From the NCBI RefSeq assembly GCF_052324685.1, contig NC_135222.1:4441749-4505748 (forward strand): 64,000 nt of DNA. The letters are read 5' to 3'. The notes beneath the pieces were generated by a model. That model worked only from the letters and a program-made list of their open reading frames with translations. It had not been told where the DNA came from and did no database searches. Shown one piece after another: positions 37,691 to 49,908 of this stretch. The position numbers were made by a program, and so were the translations under genes. The DNA comes from Brachyhypopomus gauderio (taxonomy: Eukaryota > Chordata > Actinopteri > Gymnotiformes > Hypopomidae). Within the stretch, counting starts at the first letter, position 1, and each line of letters begins with the position of its first letter.

Positions 37691-38668
37691 ATATATATAT
37701 ACTTGGCTGCATAAAATGTAAGCATGACATAGATTTGGTCAGTTATTTTATACAGTAATAAAAAAAAACTCATATGAATAATATGCCCACAGTATGCATT
37801 ATGCCGGTCTGCTATGTAAAATTTGATAACAAAATTGCTATAATGATTGTTATTTGTTTCATTTTGTTTTTGTTTACCTTTACATAAGCATGACCTAGCA
37901 TTTGGTCCTGAGGTGTAATAATAAATTAAATATGTATTTGATATGATTGCATAAGACAGGCTTGAACATCATTAAGCTTATGAACCTTCATATGTCCACA
38001 TAATGTCCATATGAAATACTGCATCCTGAGAACAAATCACATACAACATTTTTATGCACAACAAGAATCTTGTGCCCACATCCCATAATACCTTGACTCC
38101 AGAATCGACTGAATACATCTGACAGACATAATGCAAAGTCGACACGCTGATCATAAAGCCGGCAAGCATAATCACTGATTGTTCACATTTTTTAAACAGG
38201 CAACTGGAATTACACCTCTTTGGATCAGCGCAGAGTAAAATCAGAATTGGGAGTTCCAATTTTACACATCTCCGTCTTGGGTAAAGCACAGCTGACTTCC
38301 GTTCAGAGCGTCACGTTCAGGAAGCTGTCTGACCAGCTCAGGGTTTGTCAGCATGGCCTGAACAGGAGGGCATGCTGGAAGTTGTAGTTTAATTCCCACA
38401 TCTGTAGTTCAACACATCCAGTGCATCCAATGGAAGCCAAGAATCCACGTTTAAGGCAAAAGTGTGTGGACCCTGGAGCCCGGCTGCACAGAATCAGGCC
38501 ATTAAAACCTGCAAGGGAATAAAACCACATTATCTGCTTATATGCGCATTTTCATTATATCAAGGCAAGTGATGCAACCTCCATCACTCCTTTATTGAGC
38601 TGATCGTCTTTTTAAGTGCCGTGACCATATGCGTCCTTACCCTTCTCTGTGTGTTCTGCAGGTTGCGA
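37691..38668. other. ankrd24-shc2 spacer, distal part
   Basis: AT-rich sequence with no supported gene. A minus-strand AATAAA (plus TTTATT, 38591-38596) lies about 75 bases past the shc2 stop and probably ends that transcript. Confidence 0.5.
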
Positions 38669-39532
38669 TCACTGTTTCCTGCACACCACCTGCTGAAGGT
38701 GGAGCTCACTCTCTGCTGCTACGATGGGCTGCTTGTTGCTCAGGTGGTAGTTGATCAGGTGACCGATGCTGTCAAAGAGCATGTCTTTGGTCCGCACCTG
38801 ACAGACAGGAAGAAATCAGTACATGCACAATATGTATGGGGAGTCCACACTCCATGAATACAAGTCCATATTGTCGTATCTGGTCATTTACTTTCTTCGA
38901 TCTCAAGTTCGTTAACAGTAAATGTTTTGTTTCGATGAGATGTACCCTTGCTGTAAGTTGAGCTTTACACAGTAGGACTCTCCATGCATAGGAACTGGTT
39001 TAAAATTGGGGCCTACATGATAAATGACCACTGACCCCTGGACAACATCTCCCCTTGATGAATAAATCACACCATGTTCCCTGGTTCCACTACCTATAGT
39101 GATTCCTCAAGCAGATGGACTCATTTATAAACCTTAGACCTAGATGGCCCTTGAGCTGGTCACCCCATGACCTCATTACCAAAACGGGTCCTCTACGTAA
39201 CCCCCTCATCCATGCCCCCTGACTTATGACCTATGAACTCACCACCCCCTCTGGGTCGACCAGGAGCAGGTGCTTGGGCAGGCCGCAGTGCATCCCCGTC
39301 AGTACGTACTGGCCCGGGTTTGTGGCGCTATCGCGCACCAGGAAGTCCCCGTCGCGGGCCAGCAGCTTCTCGGCGTCCCGCCGGCTCATTCGGCCGTGAT
39401 ACCAGGCCTCGTGGCGGAGCTGGTCCTCGGTGGGGGCGACTGGAGCCCGGCGCCGGGGCGGGCTGGGCCACTGGTCCTCCAGCACGCACACGCCGCCGGC
39501 CTCGTGCAGACGCAAGGCGTCCTCAAACGGCC
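38669..39532 (-). CDS. shc2: shc2 SH2-domain exons 11-12
   Basis: Exon 11 (39532-39243) starts [11 protein letters not shown] and runs through [16 protein letters not shown] and [19 protein letters not shown] to DPEGV. Exon 12 (38797-38669) completes it with [20 protein letters not shown] and [12 protein letters not shown], then TGA at 38671-38669. The critical arginine of FLVR is intact. This is the most strongly conserved part of the gene. Confidence 0.95.
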
Positions 39533-42500
39533 CTGCGTACAGTGCAGCACAGACAAACCCAACATGAGCTGCGTCGCGAGTCCGAACACGGAGCTCGGGG
39601 GACACGCTGTTTGATAGAATGTATTGAAGCTTAATAAAGAGAGACGTTCTTTTGATGGTAAGTACCTTACCGCATGCAACAAAAGCTACAAAATCAACAA
39701 CTCTTTAAAATGGAAAAACAGGTTGGGTCACTCAACCAGTGAAGACGCAGCACAACCAACTCATAGGGGCTGCAGGCCCTAGATTAAAGGTCCAACATCA
39801 CCCTGCTGTGAGACTTTGGTCTAGCCCACTTACTCATGTCAAAGATGTCTTTCTTGGGGCTCTCTGCCCTGCACCCTCCCTGGGCAGCCGCGGACGGCTC
39901 CATGCTGTCCAGGTTCTGAGTGTTGACGTACAGGTGCTCCTCATAGTCCCGGCTACCTGGGGGATGCCCATCTGTTTGCAAATACCCATCAGACGTCAAA
40001 TCTGGCAGAAAAATACAGTCATTCATTCATAATCAACACGTGGGATTATAGCGCATATGATTATACTGCATGATATAGTAATAGTAACAGTATCTTTATA
40101 TAAGCGGTATAACATGGTCAACTGAGGATAATTTGGAAAGAAGTAATAATTTTTTCAAGCTTTTAAGTACAGGTGACAGTTACCGATAGATCATATTGCA
40201 GTGGCACACACTAGATTGCTAGCAAACAGAACACTTTTTCATTTGTTAAATTACCAAAACATCCAAAAGGGTAACAACATGCAGTATGTTAGTGTCAGAC
40301 ACGAACGTCACCCTCAACATGCAGTATGTTAGTGTCAGACGTGTCACCCTCAACATGCAGTATGTTAGTGTCAGACGCGTCACCCTCAACATGCAGTATG
40401 TTAGTGTCAGACGCGTCACCCTCAACATGCAGTATGTTAGTGTCAGACACGAACATCACCCTCAACATGCAGTATGTTAGTGTCAGACGTGTCACCCTCA
40501 ACATGCAGTATGTTAGTGTCAGACGCGTCATCCTCAACATGCAGTATGTTAGTATCAGACGCGTCACCCTCAACATGTAGTATGTTAGTGTCAGACACAA
40601 ACGTCACCCTCAACATGCAGTATGTTAGTGTCAGACATGTCACCCTCGACATGCAGTATGTTAGTGTCAGACATGAACGTCACCCTTGACATGCAGTATG
40701 TTAGTGTCAGACATGAACGTCACCCTCGACATGCAGTATGTTAGTGTCAGACATGTCACCCTCGACATGAACGTCACCCTCGACATGCAGTATGTTAGTG
40801 TCAGACACGAACGTCACCCTCGACATGCAGTATGTTAGTGTCAGACACATCACCCTCGACATGCAGTATGTTAGTGTCAGACACATCACCCTCGACATGC
40901 AGTATGTTAGTGTCAGACATGAACATCACCCTCGACATGCAGTATGTTAGTGTCAGACACGAACGTCACCCTCGACATGCAGTATGTTAGTGTCAGACGT
41001 GTCACCCTCGACATGCAGTATGTTAGTGTCAGACACGTCACCCTTGACATGCAGTATGTTAGTGTCAGACGTGTCACCCTCGACATGCAGTATATTAATG
41101 TCAGACACGAACGTCACCCTCGACATGCAGTATGTTAGTGTCAGACACGAACGTCACCCTCGACATGCAGTATGTTAGTGTCAGACACGAACGTCACCCT
41201 CGACATGCAGTATGTTAGTGTCAGACGTGTCACCCTCGACATGCAGTATGTTAGTGTCAGACACGTCACCCTCGACATGCAGTATGTTAGTGTCAGACAT
41301 GTCACCCTTGACATGCAGTATGTTAGTGTCAGACGTGTCACCATCGACATGCAGTATATTAGTGTCAGACACGAACGTCACCCTCGACATGCAGTATGTT
41401 AGTGTCAGACACAAACATCACCCTCGACATGCAGTATGTTAGTGTCAGACGCGTCAACCTCAACATGCAGTATGTTAGTGTCAGACACGAACATCACCCT
41501 CAACATGCAGTATGTTAGTGTCAGACATGTCATCCTCAACATGCAGTATGTTAGTGTCAGACACGTCACCCTCGACATGCAGTATGTTAGTGTTAGACGC
41601 GTCACCCTCAACATGCAGTATGTTAGTGTCAGACGCGTCACCCTCAACATGCAGTATGTTAGTGTCAGACATGTCACCCTCAACATGCAGTATGTTAGTG
41701 TCAGACATGACCGTCACCCTCGACATGCAGTATGTTAGTGTCAGACACGAACGTCACAGACATGTCACCCTCAACATGCAGTATGTTAGTGTCAGACGCG
41801 TCAACCTCAACATGCAGTATGTTAGTGTCAGACACGAACATCACCCTCGACATGCAGTATGTTAGTGTCAGACGCGAACGTCACCCTCAACATGCAGTAT
41901 GTTTGTGTCAGACACGAACGTCACCCTCGACATGCAGTATGTTAGTGTCAGACGCGTCACCCTCAACATGCAGTATGTTAGTGTCAGACATGAACGTCAC
42001 CCTCAACATGCAGTATGTTAGTTTCAGACACGAACATCACCCTCAACATGCAGTATGTTAGTGTCAGACATGTCACCCTCAACATGCAGTATGTTAGTGT
42101 CAGACATGTCACCCTCAACATGCAGTATGTTAGTGTTAGACACGTCACCCTCAACATGCAGTATGTTAGTGTCAGACACGAACATCACCCTCAACATGCA
42201 GTATGTTAGTGTCAGACATGTCACCCTCAACATGCAGTATGTTAGTGTCAGACATGTCACCCTCGACATGCAGTATGTTAGTGTCAGACGCGTCACCCTC
42301 AACATGCAGTATGTTAGTGTCAGACACGAAAGTTACCCTCAACATGCAGTATGTTAGTGTCAGACGTCACCCTCAACATGCAGTATGTTAGTGTCAGACA
42401 CAAACGTCACCCTTGACATGCAGTATGTTAGTGTCAGACATGTCACCCTCAACATGCAGTATGTTAGTGTCAGACACGTCACCCTCAACATGCAGTATGT

Positions 42501-44784
42501 TAGTGTCAGACGCGTCACCCTCAACATGTAGTATGTTAGTGTCAGACGCGTCACCGTCAACATGCAGTATGTTAGTGTCAGACGCGTCACTCTCAACATG
42601 TAGTATGTTAGTGTCAGACGCGTCACCCTCAACATGCAGTATGTTAGTGTCAGACACAAACGTCACCTTCGACATGCAGTATGTTAGTGTCAGACACGTC
42701 ACCCTCGACATGCAATATGTTAATATCAGACGCGTCACCCTCAACATGTAGTATGTTAGTGTCAGACGCGTCACCCTCAACATGCAGTATGTTAGTGTCA
42801 GACGCGTCACCCTCAACATGCAGTATGTTAGTATCAGACGCGTCACCCTCAACATGTAGTATGTTAGTGTCAGACGCGTCACCCTCAACATGCAGTATGT
42901 TAGTGTCAGACGCGTCACCCTCAACATGCAGTATGTTAGTATCAGACGCGTCACCCTCAACATGTAGTATGTTAGTGTCAGACGCGTCACCCTCAACATG
43001 CAGTATGTTAGTGTCAGACGTTCTCACTTGAGCTGCTGCTGTCCTCTGTGTCCCAGTGCACTTCGTAGCACAGCTGAGTAGCAGGAGCTGTGGAGGCGTC
43101 TCTCCGTGTAACAGAGCCAGCCTGAAAACACAGCTCCCCATTTAGTTCACTCCACTCCATGACCGGCACAGACTGGTTTAAAACTGGATCTGGCTGGTTC
43201 CAGACCTGCTAGTTAACTAGGACGGTGCAGAGGGCCTAACCTTGTATGACTATAATTTTTCATGCACCAGAACCTCTTTCTGCTCGATGATACACAACAA
43301 CAAATATAGCTGCCTGCTCGCCCATTTCAATCGAATACATTCTAATTCCTGCATTAGTTTGAATGAACTCATATAAATGTCATGTAAATAGACTTCAGGT
43401 TATAAGTGAATCCAGCTACAGCAATAAAACAGCATTAGGAGTGTCTTGTCATTTTGCATCAGAGCTGAAATAAGCATTAGGCTTGTGAGAGCAGGGCAGA
43501 CCCAGCAGGGCAGACCCAGCTCTGTCCGGGTTCACCTCTGAGCCTGTGGCTACAGGCTTACCGAAAGCTCTTAGAAAAATGAAGAGTTGATGGATGACTT
43601 CACTTGCCAAGATAGTAAAGAGGCACAGCTCATAATTCAGTTCATTTCACACATTAATTATGAAGGAATCACCAATATGGATTATGAGAATATTACCTCA
43701 TAAAATTGAGCTTCGCTAATCTGCTCTGCTGATGATTGTTTTTAAAGGTTGATTGATGGCGGCATCAGGATTTTAGGGAGGTTTGGTAATGCGTGATCAG
43801 CTCCTAGCTGCTAAACTGAATTGGCCAGAGAACAAAGAGTCTATATGCCCGGCTCTCTACCAGAGCTCTCATTCACAGCTCTGGGAACCCACTGCCTGAC
43901 ACAACTTAGCATTTTTCCTGCTGACACACCCAGTTTAGCTCACTAGCCCACTTGTAAGTGCACAAGGGTCAAACATTATGAAGTGGTCCAGCCCAGTGGA
44001 GGGCAGGACAGTGGAGTCCAGGACTGTTTTGTTTTGATTATTACATTGATGATTATTTTCTTGATGGTGGTGGGCTTCTCACCAGATCACACGGGTCGCT
44101 TACCTGCGCCGTCCTGCCGTGTGGTAGGCTGTGGGCGTGGCCCAACAAGGCTTGTGGGGGCTTCAGCCTGGAGTCCACCACCCCCCCCAGTGGGGGCTCT
44201 TTCCCAGGGATGCTGTTATAGTAATCGTGCCCTGATGTCTCCTCCTCATCTCCCCATGCTGACTCCTCCACTCGGATATTCCTGATTAACACACTCAGGC
44301 GTATCAAATAACCAATAACATGCAAAACAGCAGCTGTTTGCTTAATCGTTATAAAGATCGTATCTATCCATACATAAAATATTACTAACAATGTGATTAA
44401 TATATTATTAATAATGTTATAATAATAGATAGTACAGTTGTCACCAGACAAAACATGCTATGGGTTATATAGCACTCTAAATAGACAGAACATTATCACA
44501 TCTAATAAAGCTATTGTGGTTGCTAGAAATATTGCTTATTGCCAGAGGAAGCAGCAGAACTCTGAAATGCAGAGGTCAGTAACTGAAGCCGTTTTGTCTG
44601 CTCTGAAACAGACATAACATTGGACAGGCTTTCAGCTCCTGAGAGCCAATGAAATGGATTTAAATAATGCCCTCACCCAATCAGGATGCCAATAGGAAAC
44701 CTGATCACTGTGCTTCCATTTTCCACCATTCGGAAGTCCAAGCGATCAATATACTGTATATATATATATATACATTATATATAT

Positions 44785-44824
<40 letters not shown>

Positions 44825-44863
44825 ACATACACATTATATATATACACGTGTGTGTGTGTGTGT

Positions 44864-44914
<51 letters not shown>

Positions 44915-47900
44915 GTATTGGTGTTGTATTGGTTATATCGAAGAGCAGTCACTCACCTGTCCAGGCTGGGAATGACCTTGGGTGGACTGTGCAGGTACTG
45001 TTTGAACTGCAGCTCAAAGGCCTGGCCGATGGTGCTGATGACACTCTGCGCCAGGCCATCACTGCACTCCAGGATGTGACACGCTACAGGGGAGAGAGTG
45101 AAGCCAGACCTTAAACACTGGCGCAATCACGCAGAGGAACGCCAAAGGCATGACTAATGGATGGCAGATTATGCAATATCTTGATCGATTACAGGTCACA
45201 CTGGATAATCCTTCTCCTTAGTAACTGAAACTGTAGCTAATGCTAAAAAACTGATCAATACCTCTTTGATTGACAGGATCTTTGGCCACATATGCAACAT
45301 AATCGGGCGTATCCTGAAGAACAGAATAAAAGAAATCCATTTTGCTGTGTTCACAGCCCAAATTGTACAAACATCTCAAATTTAAGCGAAGCTGGCAGCT
45401 GTTGGTGGCAGTAGGCAGTGGAAAATGCGGAGAAAATGGATCTGGAGCTGTTCGGAGACGCAGTAGGACGGGGAGAGATTTCTCAGGTCTCACCGTGTCT
45501 CCTCCTGAAGCAAACGAGATGGACTGCATAGGGTGATGCGCAATCACCTGGGAGGAGAGTGAGAGAGGAAGAGAGAAGAGGCGAGAGAGGGTGATAGTGA
45601 AATTAATATAATATAATATAATATTGCTTCTCCTGTTCTGCAGAATTTTTGACACAGGCTGCTTAGCTGACTACTTCAACATGCTATTTTTCACAGGGTT
45701 CTGTCCTCTGAATTGTTTACGTTATATTGCTCTATACAGTCCAGTTGACAGGGAAGAGCATGTGTCTCCCATGCGCACCAGCGTGTGGTTCTGACCTGCC
45801 GGGTCGTGGGCACAAGCAAATTCAGGCCCTCAATAGAGATGTTGACAGCAATGCTCATTCCAGCGAAACGCAAGTTACTCTTCCCCATGATGGCTTGGAG
45901 GGCCTTGTTGGCAGTCTAGAGCAGATGGGAAACAGATTTGCTTCATACCCGCGACTACATGAGGATATTACCATAAACACTGCTCCATTATCAGACCTCA
46001 CCTTCTTTTTCCAAGCACCCTTTCCTCCTGGAACAGCTTCACACAGCCTATTGATAGCCTCCCTGAACACACACACACACACACACTGAGTCAGTTGCGT
46101 GTTGGTCAGTCTTGACTTGCTTCATCTTCATGAAGTAACTTCTTGCTGCAATATCTTGAGTTCTGTATTTCGTAAGACCAAATTGTCTAATCCAGTTTTG
46201 TTCTGCTTTACCCAGGTGCATTTATGCTGACTATACGTGTACATATTTACAAACCTGACTAGGGAACCTGACTCTAAGGCTAGAATATTGACTAGAAGGC
46301 AAGCATATTGATAGGTTCATCCAGTCCCTCCATCAGTCTGAACAAGGAAGACAGCCTCTCTCAGAACAATGCAGCACTATTTACACACACTCTATTTACA
46401 TTCCTGTTGCAATTAAATACATTTCCACATTCGACATTTAGACTTAATAAAAGTGAAGTAACACTGAGTACCCAAAGACTGTGAAATAATATTTGTATGA
46501 ATTTCGTCATTCATCCACATAGAGCTAGGTTTGTAGAGGGTTTTTTTCATGCCTCAAGTCACCAACACACACATAGAAAAGCGTCGACATCCAGTCTAAC
46601 CAGCTCTAGACGGTGTGAGTTCTAGACGGTGTGAGTTCTAGGTCCCCGTGAGGTTCTACCACCTTCAGGCACTGGAGCTAAGCCCAGTAGGTGATACAGT
46701 TCATTTGTTGTGCTACAAGCACACCCCTTACCGATCTCACTTTCAGCTCGAGCGGAGCAAAGCCATAAACTAGCACGTGTTCTCAACTTCTTTGAAGGCC
46801 TGTTTGAGATTCTGTTTGATTTAAAGCTCCATGCCATCTTTCTTTAATAACGATGTTATATTGTAGAAGAGGGCTCTAGTCAGTCAGTAGCATGTTTTGC
46901 AACTGAGCGTCAGGACTACTGGGTCTTTGCCAGCTGGCTAAATGTCTGCTCAAAGAACCTGGTGCCTATCAGATAGCTCATTAAACTTTTAAAGGTGGCA
47001 ACTGTCCCAACGAAAGGACTTTTGAAAGATTTGTTTCTATAAAGTAATTTGTGCTGGCTAATTGCCAAAGAGCTGGGAGATGTGTGGCTGCAAAGAGCCT
47101 GGAACCCAGAGAGGGTCTGTGTGGGTGAATTCAAAGCTGGGTATGTGTGTACACATGCACGTGAGGCGTGCGATTCCATTCGTGTTTTTGGTCACGTGTG
47201 TTATTGTGTGTGTCACGGCGCACGTTTCCTTGCTGCAGTGTCCCTGTTTGTCATACAGAAAATGTGCGCTGCCTCCATGGCGATAACCGGAGTGAGCCCC
47301 GCCCCCCGCCATATAAAAGCCATTTATATTCTGCAGCTTTGGCCAAAATGCAAACTGCGAATGACGTCAATGGTTCGGTCACTCCCATTCTTGCCAGCCT
47401 GCGTTTATTAGCCCCCCCCCCCCCACCACACATCTCGACCACGTCCCGGCACACTTCTTATCACTCTCTTCGTCTCCTGCACACACGGCACTCCACCCCA
47501 CGCACTTCATTGTTTCTGACACTCCCCGAGGTGCTCGGGCCCCTGCAGTCTCCAGACATTAACCAGCATCATCAATAATAGAGCTCGGGCCTCATCTGCA
47601 TGCTCCTGACTGCACTTAAGGATGGCGTGGGCAGGGGGGATCGGGTTACTGACGATCGATGACCAGCCTGGGGGCAAGAAGGCAGGCTGCGCTACTCCCA
47701 CTGGGGAAAGGACACACACGTGTGCACTCACGCACGGGCTCGTGCTCCCATGGACAGGCAATGGTGTGCATGCGCAAACAGTCATGTGCACACAATGGCA
47801 GGCGCACGCATGCATGCGCAGTGCGATCATACCTTCATGCAGAAAGTCACGCACATCTATGTACATGTATACACACATGCATGTGGATACACACAGGTGC

Positions 47901-49852
47901 AACCTCAAGAACTGTAATTCCACTATTTACGCGTGTTATGCATGCATTTGGGAATAGCCAATATATGCAAAAATGGGTATTTGGCAAAAACCTTTCTTTG
48001 GACGATTCCTAAATAAACGTTCAAATAAAGCAGTACAAACCCACAAATCATTAATGGCAGAGAGAGCGAGAGAGAGAGACAACCAATGAACTTACCTCGT
48101 CACCTGGGTTCTAGTGGTGAAGTCCAGAGAGCGCATTGATTTGAGCACTTCAATACAGCCCATATACTGAAAAGACATTAAACAAGCAAAACTCTTACCA
48201 AATCTCTTATCTCACCCACCCCCGACACAAAAACATGGCGATAAGCTGTAGGCCGCTAACATTATGCATTCGAAATTCCACACCCGCCTGTTGCTTCATC
48301 ACCACCGTGTAATTACATAAGGGTGTGAAATGCAACTTTGTTCAGTTGCACAGGGTCCGGCTGACAGAGTAATGTGTAAGCTGGGGATGGTAATTACAGT
48401 GGCTCTGAAGGATACGCGAGCTAAGCTGAGCTAAAAGCTCCGTGCCTGATGGGTGTGAGGGGGGGCTGCGGGTCTCCTGGGACAGGGAGAGGTGTACACA
48501 CAGCTAGCCATCTCAATCTGCCCCCGGTGCCTGTACCCGTCTCCCGATCCCTCATTAATCAGTGCAATCATTTTAAGCGGTGGATCTTGGTGCTACGTTT
48601 GGGGACGAAGACACGCACAGCGTTCTAATCCATTGGCCGTGGCTAAGGCAGCCTTCACTAAAAAATGCACAAATAAGGCCAAGGTTCAGGACTTACACAG
48701 CTACCTAGAAAAATCAGACATACCAAGAGCTAAAATGTAATATATGACAAACCAAGACTCCATTATACTAATAGATATTTTTTGTAGTTTTAACATGGCT
48801 TATTATGAATTGTGGCTTATGATTATTGTTATAAAAGGCCTTTACAATGCCATTCTCACAAAGTATACAGTATGTTAATCAGCCTTCTAACAAATGTGGT
48901 AATCGATTAGATTCAACAGCATGGTTTCCTAAACACAAGCCCATAACAAATACTCTTTTCCAAATCGTTTGAGCATTTTAATGCAATTAGCATTTGGCAG
49001 GAAGGGTTCAGCCCCCAAAACTCTTTGCCTGAAAGCTTTCATTGTCACAGTATTTCCTGCACGAGCAATCACATATCTTCCCTGACTGAGAAAGCTGTAA
49101 TTTGCTGTTCCAAAAACCGCATCTTTCCAAGAAATTGTCCAAGCACACACAGAAATCAAGCGAGTTTCACTTCAAAACATTGTGCAACCACTTCACTGTG
49201 GTCAACTAGTGATACATTGACATACACTAGGTCGTTAGCTTATAAGCTAGGTCATCAACATGTGCTTGGCTTTCTAAATGTTGCTGTAGTGACAAAAAAA
49301 TAATCTTCCTCTCTAGGTAGATGAGATGGTTGACTTGCATGAGATATTAATTTTAGCATTGTGTGGTCCCATACTGGCTCCTCTATTAGAAGGATGTAGA
49401 ATATTCTGCTTAACAGAGGTCAGTGTGAATGGCACTCACAACCCACCTACTCTCAAATAGATGAACTACAACAATACATTTTATTTAAAGTAGCATATAA
49501 GATTTCTCAGTAGAAAAAGATTTCAGTAATATGGTAATGAGACTACCACTCTCCATACTTGAACACCAGAACTGGAATTCTAACATGGTGCTTAGCTGAA
49601 GTAAAGTGACATCTTTGGGCAGATGGTTTTTCTAGCAATTAGGCACTTCTGGATCAGGGACATTGGACGGTGTTAAGCAAGGGAAATCCCATCATTTGGT
49701 GTTATGTGACTTAGGATAAGTTTACCAAGAGCCCCAGTAAGGCACCCTGGGTTCCCTGGAACACATGTGATACAAATGACTGTGATTAAATGTAATTCAA
49801 TAGAGAAATGAATGTGCCTGTGAAATGCAATTAGGAAGCCTGCTCATTCCCA

Positions 49853-49908
<56 letters not shown>

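Noticed and set aside
40278-43020. Could the direct repeats be a CRISPR array?
   Set aside because: The units are contiguous with no unique spacers, they lie in a vertebrate intron, and the variation is CpG decay. It is a minisatellite.
40278-43141. Long plus and minus open frames with an 11-13 residue period ([12 protein letters not shown]-like)
   Set aside because: They are frames through the 36/40-bp minisatellite, open in several registers on both strands. The genuine exon 9 of shc2 uses a different frame from the one that runs on into the array.
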